Assembly (NCBI RefSeq): GCF_002101785.1
Contig: NZ_LQPJ01000024.1
Location: forward strand, 50,988 to 114,987
Source of the DNA: Mycobacterium palustre
GTDB taxonomy: Bacteria > Actinomycetota > Actinomycetes > Mycobacteriales > Mycobacteriaceae
Direction: 5' to 3'
DNA length: 64,000 bases
Shown here in pieces: positions 36,309 to 47,092 of this stretch. Positions within the stretch are counted from its first letter, which is position 1. Each line of letters starts with the position of its first letter. The translations under genes were made by a program, and so were the position numbers. The notes beneath the pieces were generated by a model, which ran no database searches, was not told where the DNA came from, and saw only the letters and a list, made by a program, of their open reading frames with translations.

Positions 36309-38306
36309 ATGTTCGACACGGTATTGGTGGCCAACCGCGGCGAGATCGCGGTGCGGGTGATCCGCACCCTGCGCCGGCTCGGGATCCGGGCGGTCGCCGT
36401 CTACAGCGATCCCGACGCGACCGCGCGCCACGTGCTCGAGGCCGACACCGCCGTGCGGCTGGGGCCCGCCGCGGCGCGCGACAGCTACCTCAACATCGCC
36501 AGCGTGGTCGACGCGGCCGTGCGCACGGGCGCGCAGGCGATCCACCCGGGTTACGGGTTCCTTTCGGAGAACGCCGAATTCGCGGCCGCGTGCGAACGCG
36601 CCGGGGTCGTGTTCCTGGGGCCGCCGGTGCGGGCCATCCAGGTGATGGGCGACAAGATCACCGCCAAGAACGCCGTCGCCGCGTTCGACGTGCCGGTGGT
36701 GCCGGGGGTGGCCAGGCCCGGGCTGACCGACGACGAGCTGGTCGCGGCGGCCGACGAGGTCGGCTACCCGGTGTTGATCAAGCCCTCGGCCGGCGGCGGG
36801 GGCAAGGGGATGCGGCGGGTGGACGACCCGGCCCGGCTGCGCGAGGCGCTGGTGGGCGCGCGCCGGGAGGCCGCCTCGTCGTTCGGCGACGACACCCTGT
36901 TCTTGGAGCGATTCGTGTTGCGGCCCAGGCACATCGAGGTGCAGGTGCTCGCCGATACCCACGGCAACGTGGTGCACCTGGGCGAGCGCGAATGCAGCCT
37001 GCAGCGCCGCCACCAGAAGGTCATCGAGGAGGCGCCGTCGGCGCTGCTGGACCCCGAGACGCGCGCGCGGATCGGGGCCGCCGCCTGCAACACCGCCCGC
37101 AGCGTCGACTACGTCGGCGCCGGCACGGTGGAGTTCATCGTGTCCGCCGAGCGGCCGGACGAATTCTTCTTCATGGAGATGAACACCCGCCTCCAGGTCG
37201 AGCATCCGGTCACCGAAGCGGTCACCGGCCTGGACCTGGTGGAGTGGCAACTGCGGGTCGCCGCCGGCGAAAAGCTCGCGTTCGCCCAGGACGACATCGA
37301 GCTGCGCGGCCACGCCATCGAGGCCCGCGTGTACGCGGAGGACCCGGCGCGGAATTTTTTGCCCACCGGCGGCCGGGTGCTGCGCGTCTTCGAGCCGTCC
37401 GGAGGCGGCGTCCGGGTCGATTCGTCGCTGCTGGCCGGCACGCTGGTCGGCAGCGACTACGACCCGATGCTGAGCAAGGTGATCGCCCACGGCAGCGACC
37501 GCGACGAGGCGCTGGACAAGCTCGACCGGGCGCTGGCGCACACCGCGGTCCTCGGCGTGCAGACCAACGTCGAATTCCTGCGCTTTTTGCTGGCCGACGA
37601 GCGGGTGCGGGCCGGCGACCTCGACACCGCGCTGCTCGACGAGCGGCTGGCCGGCTTCGCGCCCGCGCCCGCGCCCGACGACGTGCTCGCCGCCGGCGGC
37701 CTGTTTCGGCAGTGGGCCCTGGCCCGCCGCGCCGACGGCGACCCGTGGGCGGTGCCGACGGGATGGCGGGTCGGTGGCGCCGCGGCGCCGGTGCGCACCG
37801 AGATGCAGACGCCGTCGCGGCGCGAAACGGTGTCGGTGTGGGGCCCACCCGAGGCCGCCAGGGTGCAGGTCGGCGACGGTGAAATCGTTTCCGCCGGTGT
37901 GGAAGTCGACGCGGCGGTGATGAGCGCGACGCTGGGCGGGCTGCGCCGCGAATACCGCTGGGCCGAGGCCGACCGGCACCTGTGGATCGCCGACGAACGC
38001 GGAACCTGGCACCTGCGGGAGGCCGAGGAGCACAAGATCCACCGCGCCACCGGCACGCAGCGGGCGGACATCGTCAGCCCCATGCCGGGCAGCGTCATCG
38101 CCGTCCAGGTCGACTCCGGCGCCGAGGTTTCCGAGGGTGAGGTGGTGGTGATCGTCGAGGCGATGAAGATGGAACACGCGCTGACCGCGCCCGTTTCGGG
38201 CCGAGTCGAGGTGCTGGTGTCCGTCGGCGACCAGGTGGCGGTCGACCAGGTGCTGGCCCGGCTGATGCCGGAGGAACAAGGCTCAGACAGTAAGGATGAG
38301 ACATGA
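36309..38306 (+). CDS. accA1: Acyl-CoA carboxylase alpha subunit (biotin carboxylase plus biotin carrier)
   Basis: A 665-residue protein with an N-terminal ATP-grasp biotin carboxylase ([22 protein letters not shown] loop [22 protein letters not shown]) and a C-terminal biotinyl domain whose VEAMKMEH motif places biotin on K620. It fixes bicarbonate on biotin for transfer by AccD1, probably to 3-methylcrotonyl-CoA. ATG at 36309; overlaps the fadE19 start by 4 bases, so accD1-accA1-fadE19 are translationally coupled. Confidence 0.97.
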   Translation: MFDTVLVANRGEIAVRVIRTLRRLGIRAVAVYSDPDATARHVLEADTAVRLGPAAARDSYLNIASVVDAAVRTGAQAIHPGYGFLSENAEFAAACERAGVVFLGPPVRAIQVMGDKITAKNAVAAFDVPVVPGVARPGLTDDELVAAADEVGYPVLIKPSAGGGGKGMRRVDDPARLREALVGARREAASSFGDDTLFLERFVLRPRHIEVQVLADTHGNVVHLGERECSLQRRHQKVIEEAPSALLDPETRARIGAAACNTARSVDYVGAGTVEFIVSAERPDEFFFMEMNTRLQVEHPVTEAVTGLDLVEWQLRVAAGEKLAFAQDDIELRGHAIEARVYAEDPARNFLPTGGRVLRVFEPSGGGVRVDSSLLAGTLVGSDYDPMLSKVIAHGSDRDEALDKLDRALAHTAVLGVQTNVEFLRFLLADERVRAGDLDTALLDERLAGFAPAPAPDDVLAAGGLFRQWALARRADGDPWAVPTGWRVGGAAAPVRTEMQTPSRRETVSVWGPPEAARVQVGDGEIVSAGVEVDAAVMSATLGGLRREYRWAEADRHLWIADERGTWHLREAEEHKIHRATGTQRADIVSPMPGSVIAVQVDSGAEVSEGEVVVIVEAMKMEHALTAPVSGRVEVLVSVGDQVAVDQVLARLMPEEQGSDSKDET

Positions 38307-39469
38307 CGACATCGATCACCGCGGGCACGTTGCCCAGGGAATACCAGGACCTTCGCGACACCGTCGCCGACTTCGCGCGCACCGTGGTCGCGCCGGCATC
38401 GGCCAAACACGATGAGGAGCACAGCTTCCCGTACGAAATCGTGGCCAAGATGGGCGAGATGGGGCTGTTCGGGCTGCCCTTCCCGGAGGAGTACGGCGGC
38501 ATGGGCGGCGACTACTTCGCGCTGGCGCTCGCCCTCGAGGAGCTTGGCAAGGTCGACCAGTCGGTGGCGATCACGCTGGAAGCCGGTGTGGGGTTGGGCG
38601 CGATGCCGATCTACCGGTTCGGGACGGAGGAGCAGAAGCGAAAGTGGCTGCCCGACTTGGCCGCCGGGCGGGCGCTGGCCGGCTTCGGGCTGACCGAGCC
38701 GGGCGCGGGTTCCGACGCGGGCAGCACCCGCACCACCGCCCGGCTGGAAAACGGGGAATGGGTGATCAACGGTGCCAAGCAATTCATCACCAACTCCGGC
38801 ACCGACATCACGTCGCTGGTCACCGTCACCGCGGTCACCGGGACCATCGGTGAGGCCAAGAAGGAGATCTCGACGATCATTGTGCCCAACGGCACACCGG
38901 GGTTCACGGTCGAGCCGGTTTACAACAAGGTCGGCTGGAACGCCTCGGACACCCACCCCCTGACGTTCGCCGACGCCCGCGTCCCCGAGGAGAACCTGCT
39001 GGGCGCCCGCGGCACCGGGTATGCGAACTTCCTGTCCATCCTGGACGAGGGCCGCATCGCGATCGCGGCGCTGGCCACCGGGGTCGCGCAGGGTTGCGTG
39101 GACGAGAGCGTCAAGTACGCCAAGGAGCGCGAATCGTTCGGCAAGCCGATCGGCTCGTATCAGGCGATCAGCTTCAAGATCGCGCGGATGGAGGCCCGCG
39201 CCCACGTCGCCCGCACGGCGTACTATGATGCCGCCGCAAAGATGTTGGCGGGCAAGCCCTTCAAGAAGGATGCGGCGATCGCGAAAATGGTCTCCTCGGA
39301 GGCGGCGATGGACAACGCCCGCGACGCCACCCAGATCCACGGCGGGTACGGCTTCATAAACGAGTACCCGGTGGCGCGGCACTACCGCGACAGCAAGATC
39401 CTCGAGATCGGAGAGGGGACCACCGAGGTGCAGCTGATGCTGATCGCGCGATCGCTGGGGCTGTCATGA
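38303..39469 (+). CDS. fadE19: Acyl-CoA dehydrogenase (isovaleryl-CoA type)
   Basis: A 388-residue FAD-dependent acyl-CoA dehydrogenase. Visible are [20 protein letters not shown] (FAD/substrate loop), the C-terminal signature [20 protein letters not shown] and [18 protein letters not shown]. In this cluster it most likely oxidises isovaleryl-CoA or related branched acyl-CoA from the Bkd complex. The start overlaps accA1 by 4 bases and its stop overlaps the MaoC gene. Confidence 0.95.
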   Translation: MTTSITAGTLPREYQDLRDTVADFARTVVAPASAKHDEEHSFPYEIVAKMGEMGLFGLPFPEEYGGMGGDYFALALALEELGKVDQSVAITLEAGVGLGAMPIYRFGTEEQKRKWLPDLAAGRALAGFGLTEPGAGSDAGSTRTTARLENGEWVINGAKQFITNSGTDITSLVTVTAVTGTIGEAKKEISTIIVPNGTPGFTVEPVYNKVGWNASDTHPLTFADARVPEENLLGARGTGYANFLSILDEGRIAIAALATGVAQGCVDESVKYAKERESFGKPIGSYQAISFKIARMEARAHVARTAYYDAAAKMLAGKPFKKDAAIAKMVSSEAAMDNARDATQIHGGYGFINEYPVARHYRDSKILEIGEGTTEVQLMLIARSLGLS

Positions 39470-39975
39470 GTTCCGAAGGGCACGTCGGCAAAACCGTGGT
39501 CCAGCGCGGCCTGTGGTTCGAGGAATTCGAGGTCGGCACCACGTATTCGCACCGGCCGGGCCGCACCGTCACCGAGGCCGACAACGTGTTGTTCACCACT
39601 TTGACGATGAACACGCAGTCGTTGCACCTCGATGCGGCCTGGGCCGCCGAGCAGCCGGGCTTCCGCGGTGAGCGGCTGGTCAATTCGATGTTCACCCTCT
39701 CCACGCTGGTGGGGCTCTCGGTGGCGCAGCTGACGCTCGGCACCATCGTGGCCAACCTCGGCTTTTCCGAGGTGTCGTTTCCCAAGCCGGTCTTTCACGG
39801 CGACACCCTGTACGCCGAGACGGTGTGCACCGGCAAGCGGGAGTCGAAGAGCCGGCCGGGCGAAGGCATCGTCACGCTCGAGCACACCGGCCGCAACCAG
39901 CACGGCGACGTCGTCGCGCGGGCGGTGCGGACCACGCTCGTGCAGAAACGGCCGAGCGCGGAGGAGTCCCGATGA
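39466..39975 (+). CDS. MaoC-like hydratase of the leucine-degradation cluster, Rv2499c homologue
   Basis: A 169-residue single hot-dog MaoC protein: [30 protein letters not shown] at the start, then [13 protein letters not shown] with the family's catalytic-region His, and [26 protein letters not shown]. It probably hydrates an enoyl-CoA such as methylglutaconyl-CoA or a related intermediate; this is inferred from its place between fadE19 and citE. Overlapping starts and stops on both sides show one operon. Confidence 0.9.
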   Translation: MSSEGHVGKTVVQRGLWFEEFEVGTTYSHRPGRTVTEADNVLFTTLTMNTQSLHLDAAWAAEQPGFRGERLVNSMFTLSTLVGLSVAQLTLGTIVANLGFSEVSFPKPVFHGDTLYAETVCTGKRESKSRPGEGIVTLEHTGRNQHGDVVARAVRTTLVQKRPSAEESR

Positions 39976-40793
39976 ACCTGCGCTCCGCCGGCCCCGCGTG
40001 GCTGTTCTGCCCGGCCGACCGTCCCGAGCGTTTCGCGAAGGCCGCAGCGGCCGCCGACGTGGTGATCCTCGACCTCGAGGACGGCGTGGCCGCAGCCGAC
40101 AAGCCCGCCGCCCGCAAGGCGCTGCGCGAGACGCCTTTGGATCCCGAGCGGACCGTGGTGCGCATCAACGCCGCCGGCACCGACGAGCACGGCCGCGACC
40201 TAAAGGCCCTGGCCGATACCCCGTACACGACGGTGATGCTGTCCAAGACCGAGTCGGCGGCGCAGGTGAGCGCGCTCGCGCCGCGCGACGTCGTCGCGCT
40301 GATCGAGACCCCGCGGGGCGCGGTGTTCGCGACCGAGATCGCCGCCGCGCCACCCACCGTCGCGATGATGTGGGGCGCCGAGGACCTGGTCGCCGCCCTC
40401 GGCGGCAGCTCCAGCCGGCGCGCCGACCGCAGCTACCGGGACGTCGCCCGCCACGTGCGGTCCACGGTGCTGCTGGCCGCGTCGGCGTTCGGCCGGATCG
40501 CGCTGGACGCCGTGCACCTGGACATCCGCGACCTCGACGGGCTGCGCGACGAGGCCGACGACGGTGTCGCCGTCGGCTTCGACGGGACCGTCTGCATCCA
40601 TCCGACCCAGGTCGCGGTGGTGCGCGAGGCCTATCGCCCCAGCGCCGAGAAGCTGGACTGGGCGCGGCGAGTTCTGGCGGCCGCCAAGACCGAGCGCGGG
40701 GTGTTCGCGTTCGAAGGGCAGATGGTGGATTCGCCGGTGCTCAAGCACGCCGAGATGTTGCTGCGGCGGGCGGGGGAGCCGGCCGCGGGCTAG
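39972..40793 (+). CDS. citE: CitE-like beta-hydroxyacyl-CoA lyase, Rv2498c homologue
   Basis: A 273-residue HpcH/HpaI-CitE family TIM barrel, the same length as Mtb Rv2498c. It has the Mg2+/substrate motifs [32 protein letters not shown] and [14 protein letters not shown]. Despite its name it is not part of a citrate lyase complex; the Mtb enzyme has been characterised as a lyase/thioesterase of beta-hydroxyacyl-CoAs. In this operon it may cleave HMG-CoA-like or citramalyl-CoA products. ATG at 39972 overlaps the MaoC stop. Confidence 0.92.
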   Translation: MNLRSAGPAWLFCPADRPERFAKAAAAADVVILDLEDGVAAADKPAARKALRETPLDPERTVVRINAAGTDEHGRDLKALADTPYTTVMLSKTESAAQVSALAPRDVVALIETPRGAVFATEIAAAPPTVAMMWGAEDLVAALGGSSSRRADRSYRDVARHVRSTVLLAASAFGRIALDAVHLDIRDLDGLRDEADDGVAVGFDGTVCIHPTQVAVVREAYRPSAEKLDWARRVLAAAKTERGVFAFEGQMVDSPVLKHAEMLLRRAGEPAAG

Positions 40794-40882
40794 CGGGCCA
40801 CGCAGTGGACCCCACGCGCGGCGATGGGCGCGACACGTTCTCCGCCCCGCCGCGATCAACGCCGTGTCTTCGGATTTGGGCG

Positions 40883-40888
40883 CATAAT
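40883..40888 (+). promoter_or_regulatory. -10 element upstream of bkdA
   Basis: CATAAT closely matches a SigA -10 box, 141 bases before the bkdA ATG in the 235-base gap after citE. No clear -35 is seen. It suggests that bkdABC can be transcribed separately from the accD1-citE part. Confidence 0.45.
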
Positions 40889-40965
40889 GGGGAATACGCC
40901 AGTGTCGCGGCGAGCGAAGCCTTTCGTGCAGCTGGCGATCGACTTCGGCTCGCGGTAGGCCCCGG

Positions 40966-40990
40966 CTGAGGTTTTGCTGTACCACCTCAG
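40966..40990 (+). promoter_or_regulatory. Hairpin in the bkdA leader
   Basis: CTGAGGT-N11-ACCTCAG forms a 7-base-pair stem, 38 bases before the bkdA start. It could be an operator or an mRNA processing or attenuation element; no T-run follows. GCAAGGAGGCGGT before 41029 is a strong ribosome binding site. Confidence 0.4.
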
Positions 40991-41028
40991 GACCGCGGCG
41001 CGAGGCGGCTCCGAAGCAAGGAGGCGGT

Positions 41029-42120
41029 ATGGCGGAGAGTCCCCGGACGCCGATGACTGTCGACCTGGAGCCGGTCCAACTCGTCGCCGCCGACGGCGCG
41101 GCGACCGCCGAAAGCCGCTACGGCCGTGACCTTCCGCCCGAGACGCTGTGCTGGCTCTACGAGATGATGGTGGTCACCCGCGAACTGGACACCGAGTTCG
41201 TCAACCTCAAGCGCCAAGGGCAGCTGGCGCTGTTCGCGTCGTGCCGCGGCCAGGAGGCCGCCCAGGTCGGCGCCACCGCCTGCCTGCGCAAGACGGACTG
41301 GCTGTTCCCCCAATATCGCGAGCTGGGCGCCTATCTGGTGCGGGGCATTCCGCCCGCGCACGTCGGGGTCGTCTGGCGCGGAACCTGGCATGGCGGACTG
41401 GAATTCACAAAGAAGTGCTGCGCCCCGATGTCGATCCCGATCGGCACCCAGGCCCTGCACGCGGTCGGCGCGGCGATGGCCGCCCAACGCCTGCACGAGG
41501 ATTCGGTGACGGTGGCCTTCCTCGGTGACGGCGCCACCAGTGAGGGCGACGTGCACGAGGCGCTGAACTTCGCCGCCGTGTTCGCCGCGCCGTGCGTGTT
41601 CTACGTGCAGAACAACCAGTGGGCGATCTCGGTGCCGGTATACAAACAGACCGCGGCGCCGTCCATCGCGCACAAGGCCATCGGCTACGGGATGCCCGGA
41701 ATCCGGGTGGACGGCAACGACGTGCTGGCGTGCTACGCGGTGATGGCCGAGGCCGCCGCCCGCGCCCGCGCCGGCGGTGGACCGACGTTGATCGAGGCGA
41801 TCACCTACCGGCTGGGCCCGCACACCACGTCCGACGACCCGACGCGATACCGGTCCCAGGAGGAGGTGGACCGCTGGGCGGCGCGGGATCCGATCTCGCG
41901 GTATCGCACGTATCTGCAGGGGCAGGGCGTGTGGTCGGAACGGCTGGAGGAGCGGGTCGCCGCCCGGGGGAAGCGAATGCGGTCCGAGCTGCGCGACGCG
42001 CTGTTCGACGCGCCCGATTTCGACATCGACGAGGTGTTCACCACCGTCTACGCCGACATGACCCCCGGGTTGCGCGCCCAACTCGAGCAGTTGCGCACGG
42101 AACTAAGCAGGCCGGCATGA
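41029..42120 (+). CDS. bkdA: Branched-chain 2-oxo acid dehydrogenase E1 alpha
   Basis: A 363-residue thiamine-diphosphate E1 alpha subunit (Rv2497c, also called pdhA). The ThDP-Mg motif is GDGATSEGDVHEALNFAA...QNN. The phosphorylation-loop region reads RLGPHTTSDDPTRYRS, as in branched-chain enzymes. With BkdB it decarboxylates the keto acids of Leu, Ile and Val and passes the acyl group to BkdC. It overlaps bkdB by 4 bases. Confidence 0.96.
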   Translation: MAESPRTPMTVDLEPVQLVAADGAATAESRYGRDLPPETLCWLYEMMVVTRELDTEFVNLKRQGQLALFASCRGQEAAQVGATACLRKTDWLFPQYRELGAYLVRGIPPAHVGVVWRGTWHGGLEFTKKCCAPMSIPIGTQALHAVGAAMAAQRLHEDSVTVAFLGDGATSEGDVHEALNFAAVFAAPCVFYVQNNQWAISVPVYKQTAAPSIAHKAIGYGMPGIRVDGNDVLACYAVMAEAAARARAGGGPTLIEAITYRLGPHTTSDDPTRYRSQEEVDRWAARDPISRYRTYLQGQGVWSERLEERVAARGKRMRSELRDALFDAPDFDIDEVFTTVYADMTPGLRAQLEQLRTELSRPA

Positions 42121-43172
42121 CCCAGCTCGCCGATCCCCCCGCCGGCTCGGACGAAACCCTCACGGCCGCAGTCGAGAACGTCAGGCTGGGCGCCCAACCG
42201 TTGACCATGGTGCAGGCGCTCAACCGCGCGCTGCACGACGCGATGGCCGCCGACGAGCGGGTCCTGGTCTTCGGCGAGGACGTCTCGGTCGAGGGGGGCG
42301 TGTTCCGGGTGACCGAGGGGCTGGCCGAGACCTTCGGCGAGGACCGCTGCTTCGACACGCCGCTGGCCGAGTCGGCCATCATCGGCATCGCCGTGGGGCT
42401 GGCGCTGCGCGGCTTCGTGCCGGTGCCCGAGATCCAGTTCGACGGGTTCTCCTACCCGGCCTTCGATCAGGTGGTCAGCCATCTGGCGAAGTATCGCACC
42501 CGCACCCGCGGCGAGGTCAACATGCCGGTCACCGTGCGGATCCCGTCGTTCGGCGGCATCGGTGCGGCCGAACATCATTCGGACTCCACCGAGGCGTACT
42601 GGGCGCACACCGCCGGCCTGAAGGTGGTGGTGCCGTCGAGCCCCGCCGACGCCTACTGGTTGCTCCGCTACGCGATCGCCTGCCCCGACCCGGTGATGTA
42701 TCTCGAGCCCAAGCGGCGCTATCAGGGTCGCGACGTGGTGGATGCCGACCATCCCGAACCGCCGATCGGGCAAGCGGTGGTGCGCCGGCCCGGCCGCGAC
42801 GTCACCGTCGTGACCTACGGAAGCCTGGTCCGCACCGCCGTCGCCACCGCGGAAGAGGCGCAGCGCCAACGCGATTGGAGCCTGGAGGTCATCGACCTGC
42901 GATCGTTGGTGCCCTTGGACTTCGACACCATCGCCGAATCGATCCACCGGACGGGACGCTGCGTGGTGTTGCACGAAGGCCCCCGCAGCCTGGGCTACGG
43001 CGCCGGCCTGGCCGCGCGCATCCAGGAGGAGATGTTCTACGAACTGGAGGCGCCGGTGTTGCGCGCCTGCGGTTTTGACACACCCTATCCACCGGCCCGG
43101 CTGGAGAAACTGTGGCTGCCGGGTCCCGACCGGCTGCTGGACTGCGTCGAGCGGGCGCTGGAGCTGCCATGA
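42117..43172 (+). CDS. bkdB: Branched-chain 2-oxo acid dehydrogenase E1 beta
   Basis: A 351-residue transketolase-type E1 beta subunit with [40 protein letters not shown], and the C-terminal [21 protein letters not shown]. It forms the alpha2beta2 E1 with BkdA. The ATG at 42117 overlaps the bkdA stop; its stop overlaps bkdC. Confidence 0.96.
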   Translation: MTQLADPPAGSDETLTAAVENVRLGAQPLTMVQALNRALHDAMAADERVLVFGEDVSVEGGVFRVTEGLAETFGEDRCFDTPLAESAIIGIAVGLALRGFVPVPEIQFDGFSYPAFDQVVSHLAKYRTRTRGEVNMPVTVRIPSFGGIGAAEHHSDSTEAYWAHTAGLKVVVPSSPADAYWLLRYAIACPDPVMYLEPKRRYQGRDVVDADHPEPPIGQAVVRRPGRDVTVVTYGSLVRTAVATAEEAQRQRDWSLEVIDLRSLVPLDFDTIAESIHRTGRCVVLHEGPRSLGYGAGLAARIQEEMFYELEAPVLRACGFDTPYPPARLEKLWLPGPDRLLDCVERALELP

Positions 43173-44350
43173 GCGCCGACGATCGGGTGCAGGCGTTCCG
43201 CGTCCCCGACCTCGGCGAGGGACTCGAAGAGGTGACCGTCTCGTGCTGGAACGTCGCGGTCGGCGACGACGTCGAGCTCAACCAGGTCCTGTGCTCGGTG
43301 GAAACCGCCAAGGCCGAGGTGGAGATCCCGAGCCCGTACGCCGGCCGGATCGTCGAAACCCACGGCGCCCAGGGCGATGTGCTGAAGGTGGGTTCGGTGC
43401 TGGTGCGCATCGACACCGCGCCGCTCAACGGTGAAGCGCCGCCGCCCAACGGGGAGGCGCCGGTGCCGACGCTGGTCGGCTACGGGGCCGACGCGGGCAT
43501 CGACACCAGCCGCCGCACCGGCCGTCCGCTGGCCGTTCCGCCGGCGCGCAAGCTGGCCAAGGAGCTGTCGGTGGACCTGTCGTCGATCCAGCATGTCGTC
43601 GCGGGCCGGGTGATCACCCCCGCGGACGTGCTCGCCGCGGCGCACCGCTCCGAGGGTGCGCCCGAGGTGCGCCCGGTGCGCGGCGTGCACGCCCGGATGG
43701 CGGACAAGATGGCCCTGTCGCACAAGGAGATCCCGGCCGCCCAGGCCTCCGTGGCGGTCGACTGCACCGAGCTGCTGCGGCTGTGCGAGCGGTTCCGTTC
43801 CGCGGAGCAAAAGATGACGCCGTTCGTGCTCACGCTGCGGCTGCTCGTTATCGCGTTGAGCCACAACACGATCCTCAACTCCACCTGGGTCGACGCGCCC
43901 GACGGCCCGCAGGTGCACGTCAGCCGCGGGGTGCACCTCGGGTTCGGGGTGGCGACCACACGCGGCCTGCTGGTTCCGGTCATCCGGGACGCCCAGCGCC
44001 TGACCACCCGCGAAATATGCCGCCGCACTGCCGAATTGACCGCCCGCGCGCGGGAGGGCACGCTGGCGCCGGCCGAGCTGACCGGTTCGACGTTCACCGT
44101 CTCCAACTTCGGGGCGCTGGGCCTGGACGACGGCGTGCCGGTGATCAACCATCCCGAGGCGGCGATCCTGGGCATGGGGGCGATCAAGCCGCGCCCGGTC
44201 GTCGTCGGCGGCGAAGTCGTCGCGCGGTCCACGATGACACTGACCTGCGTGTTCGACCACCGAGTCGCCGACGGCGCGCAGGTGGCGAAATTCGTCTGCG
44301 AGCTCAAGGGCCTGATCGAGGCTCCCGAGACCGCGCTGCTCGACGTGTAG
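43169..44350 (+). CDS. bkdC: Branched-chain 2-oxo acid dehydrogenase E2 (dihydrolipoyl acyltransferase)
   Basis: A 393-residue E2, as in Mtb. One lipoyl domain with K48 in [13 protein letters not shown], a Pro-rich linker, a peripheral-subunit-binding domain ([18 protein letters not shown]) and a catalytic domain ending with DHRVADG (H364, D368). No E3 gene adjoins; mycobacteria supply it from lpdC elsewhere. Last gene of the cluster. Confidence 0.96.
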   Translation: MSADDRVQAFRVPDLGEGLEEVTVSCWNVAVGDDVELNQVLCSVETAKAEVEIPSPYAGRIVETHGAQGDVLKVGSVLVRIDTAPLNGEAPPPNGEAPVPTLVGYGADAGIDTSRRTGRPLAVPPARKLAKELSVDLSSIQHVVAGRVITPADVLAAAHRSEGAPEVRPVRGVHARMADKMALSHKEIPAAQASVAVDCTELLRLCERFRSAEQKMTPFVLTLRLLVIALSHNTILNSTWVDAPDGPQVHVSRGVHLGFGVATTRGLLVPVIRDAQRLTTREICRRTAELTARAREGTLAPAELTGSTFTVSNFGALGLDDGVPVINHPEAAILGMGAIKPRPVVVGGEVVARSTMTLTCVFDHRVADGAQVAKFVCELKGLIEAPETALLDV

Positions 44351-44488
44351 CCGCACTCCGCTTGCGCGCCCGCGGCCATCGACTACCCTGTCCTGTAAGT
44401 CAAGCTAACTAATTCGTTTGCGTCATCGCGCCGCCGCCTCACGGCTATCGACACCCGCGGCGTCAGGCCACCGACACCGTGGAGCGTC

Positions 44489-45388
44489 ATGGACAACCGG
44501 TACTTTTCGCTGGTCATCGTGGTGGTCATGCTCGCGCTCGGGCTGACCCTCACGGTTGCCGACTTCAAGCGGGCCGCGACGTTGCGGCGCCCGCTGCTGG
44601 TCGCGCTGATCTGCCAGTCGCTGGTCCTGCCGACGCTGTGCCTGCTGATCGCCGAGGCCTTCCATCTTCAGCCAGTCTTGGCGATCGGGCTCATGCTGAT
44701 GTCCGCCACCCCTGGCGGGACGACGTCGAGCGTTCTTAGTCATCTGGTCAACGGGGACCTTGCGCTCAACGTCACGCTGACGGCGATCAACGCCGTGCTG
44801 TCGGTGGTCACGCTGCCGGCGATATTGGCGGTATCGATGGCGTGGTTCCGCGGCGACGGGCACTTCATCCCGTTACAGCCGGGCAAGTTTCTGGTGGTCT
44901 TCGCGTTCATCCTCGTACCGATCGCGATCGGCATCGCGATCCGCCACCGATTCCCCGAGCTGGCCCGCAGACTTCAACGACCCGTCAAGATACTCGCCGC
45001 GGTGCTGCTCGTGCTTGTCGTCACCGCATCGATCGCCAAGGGGCACACGACGCTTTGGCACAACCTGGGCGCGCTGACCGCGGCGGTGGCGTGCTTCTGC
45101 GCCGTGAGCCTGACGGTGGGCTATCTCGCGCCACGCCGGATGCGCCTCGCGCCGCGGCAGGCCGTGGCCATCAGCCTGGAGATCGGAATGCACAACGCGA
45201 CGGTCGCGCTGGGCATCGCGCTGAGCCCGCAACTGCTGAACAGCATTGAAATGGCCACTCCGGCCGCCGTTTACGGCGCGATCGCGCCCCTGATCGCCCT
45301 GACGTTCATCGTCGCCGTGCGCCGCCTGGATCCGGCGCTGCGTCGGGCGCCCCGCTCAGCGGCCGCGGTGCGCGAACCCGCTTCCTAG
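44489..45388 (+). CDS. Bile acid:sodium symporter (BASS/SBF)-family transporter
   Basis: A 299-residue protein with 9-10 transmembrane helices. Family motifs include [39 protein letters not shown], the crossover region that binds sodium in BASS proteins, and [15 protein letters not shown]. The family carries organic anions such as bile acids, pantoate or keto acids; the position after bkdC fits a keto-acid or sterol-like cargo but does not prove it. It overlaps the convergent enoyl-CoA hydratase by 4 bases. Confidence 0.88.
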   Translation: MDNRYFSLVIVVVMLALGLTLTVADFKRAATLRRPLLVALICQSLVLPTLCLLIAEAFHLQPVLAIGLMLMSATPGGTTSSVLSHLVNGDLALNVTLTAINAVLSVVTLPAILAVSMAWFRGDGHFIPLQPGKFLVVFAFILVPIAIGIAIRHRFPELARRLQRPVKILAAVLLVLVVTASIAKGHTTLWHNLGALTAAVACFCAVSLTVGYLAPRRMRLAPRQAVAISLEIGMHNATVALGIALSPQLLNSIEMATPAAVYGAIAPLIALTFIVAVRRLDPALRRAPRSAAAVREPAS

Positions 45389-46158
45389 CGGCCGCGCCGC
45401 GCAGCGGCCAATCTGCTTGCGAATTCCGGCGATTGGATCGAATACACCTGCGGCCCGAGCTCGGTGCGCTTGGCGTATTCGTGATGCTCGGCGTCGGTCG
45501 CTCCCGGGCTGATGGTGGCGCGCATGGTGGCCTTGGTGGCCAGCACCACCTCCCGCGGGGCGGCCGCGGGCCCGGCGGCCAGTTGCAAGGCCGCGGCGAC
45601 CGGGTCGTCGGCAACCTCGAGCGCCAACCCGTGGCGCAGGGCGGCTTCGGCGTCGAACCGCATGCCGAACAACAGGGCCGCGCGCGCCACCTGCGGGCCC
45701 ACCGCGCGCTGCATCATCCAGGTCGCGCCCCCACCGGGGTGCAGCCCGAGCTTTTGGAAGCGGGCGTCGAACACCGCGGTCGGCCCGGCGATGCGCACGT
45801 CGGCGGCCAGCGCCAGGTTCAGGCCGGCGCCCACCGCGGCGCCGTTGACCGCGGCGATCGTGGGCAGCCGGCAGTTGCCGACGGCCATGAAGCCGTCGTA
45901 GATCCGTTGCAGCCCCGACTCGGCGGCCCCGCCACCGGCGGCCCCGAGCGCGCTGAGGTCGGCGCCGGCGCAAAACGCCTTGCCGGCGCCCGTGACCACG
46001 ACGGCGTGCACGTCGGGATCGGCCTCCGCCCGCTTTACGGCGGACCGCAGCTGCGCTGACATCTCGCCGGTCACGGCGTTGCGCCGATCGGGGTCGTTGA
46101 CGGTGATCAGCGCGACGTGGTCGTCGATGCTGGACAAGACGAGATCGGGCAGCGGCAC
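45385..46158 (-). CDS. Enoyl-CoA hydratase/isomerase (crotonase family)
   Basis: A 257-residue crotonase with [16 protein letters not shown], the oxyanion-hole motif [16 protein letters not shown] and [24 protein letters not shown]. In the third motif [18 protein letters not shown] the position usually held by the first catalytic Glu is not conserved (LGLHPGGG), so it may be an isomerase or act on another thioester. The start is taken as GTG 46158; an overlapping GGAGG makes the exact start uncertain. Precise function is unassigned. Confidence 0.85.
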   Translation of the reverse strand: MPLPDLVLSSIDDHVALITVNDPDRRNAVTGEMSAQLRSAVKRAEADPDVHAVVVTGAGKAFCAGADLSALGAAGGGAAESGLQRIYDGFMAVGNCRLPTIAAVNGAAVGAGLNLALAADVRIAGPTAVFDARFQKLGLHPGGGATWMMQRAVGPQVARAALLFGMRFDAEAALRHGLALEVADDPVAAALQLAAGPAAAPREVVLATKATMRATISPGATDAEHHEYAKRTELGPQVYSIQSPEFASRLAAARRGR

Positions 46159-46414
46159 CTCCGCGCTGGACCGTCGCTGCGGGCGAGACCCGGTAAGGGT
46201 AGCCCGCGGGCAAGATGCCCGGCGCGGCGGAGAAGGCGAAGGGCACCAAGAAGATCGGCTAGCTGCGGTTGGCGATGGTCTCGGCCACCACGCACGACTC
46301 GGCCAAGCGCGCGATGTGGTGGCAGCACCTAACAGTAGCATGCGATCTCAACAAGCCAAGCGCCGCAACGGCTTTCGTTTGCGCCCGCCCACGGCTCGGG
46401 CGTACGGTTCGGCA
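46159..46414. other. Divergent intergenic region without a recognised element
   Basis: These 256 bases separate the crotonase start (-) from the two-repeat protein start (+). Short frames exist on both strands but resemble no protein. A locally less GC-rich stretch at 46320-46375 probably holds the promoters. No strong palindrome was seen. Confidence 0.4.
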
Positions 46415-47092
46415 ATGACCACTGAGGGCACCATTCCGGCCAAGTACAAACTGCTGATGGCCATGATCGCCGCGCCGGACCGTGCCGGCGCGCTTGCCGT
46501 CGACGCGCGCGCGGCGGGCGCCTCGGACGCCGAGATCGCCGAGGCGCTCGACGTCGCGCGACTGTTTGGCGGCATGCCGGCGCCGGCGACCGGGACCAAC
46601 CCGCGGCCACGGCGGACGACGGGTCCCAGGCCGAGGTCGCGCCTCGCCCGGTGGGCCGCGGCGCTGCTCGTCGCCGCCGGCCTGCTCGCAGCGGGAACGC
46701 CACCCGGTTGGGCCGACGTCTGCGGCGACGCCGGTCAGGTGCCGGGCTGCGTCGATCCCGGCGCACCCGTCGGGGACCCGCCGGCCCCGCCGGGAGGCGT
46801 CGCTCGGCCCCCATGGCTCGGGACGATTGCGCAGCGCGACCCGCAGTTCAGCGACTCGTACGTGGCAATGCGGGAACGGATTCTCAAAGACGGCGCGATC
46901 CCGGCCAAGTACAAGCTGCTCATGGCGATGGTCACCGACGCGATCGCCGCGCACCCCGACGGTGTCAGGACGCTGGCCAACAACGCCCGCGCCGCCGGCG
47001 CCACCGAACCCGAGGTCACCGAGGCGGTCGAGGTCGGGTATCTGTTCGGCGGTACCGCGGCGCTCGTGGTGGGCTCCAACGCCTTCGGTTAG
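46415..47092 (+). CDS. Two-repeat carboxymuconolactone-decarboxylase-like protein with internal membrane segment
   Basis: A 225-residue protein in which nearly the same motif occurs twice: TIPAKYKLLMAM...AGASDAEIAEALDVARLFGG (residues ~5-55) and AIPAKYKLLMAM...AGATEPEVTEAVEVGYLFGG (~160-215). Both resemble the AhpD/CMD helix pair, but the CxxC-x3-H redox motif is missing from both and the first copy is shortened. Between them lies a basic run (RPRSRLARW), a hydrophobic helix (AAALLVAAGLLAAG) and a segment starting ADVCGDAGQVPGC with Pro-rich sequence, just like a signal peptide and the start of a secreted protein. It may be a fusion; function unknown. Confidence 0.75.
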   Translation: MTTEGTIPAKYKLLMAMIAAPDRAGALAVDARAAGASDAEIAEALDVARLFGGMPAPATGTNPRPRRTTGPRPRSRLARWAAALLVAAGLLAAGTPPGWADVCGDAGQVPGCVDPGAPVGDPPAPPGGVARPPWLGTIAQRDPQFSDSYVAMRERILKDGAIPAKYKLLMAMVTDAIAAHPDGVRTLANNARAAGATEPEVTEAVEVGYLFGGTAALVVGSNAFG

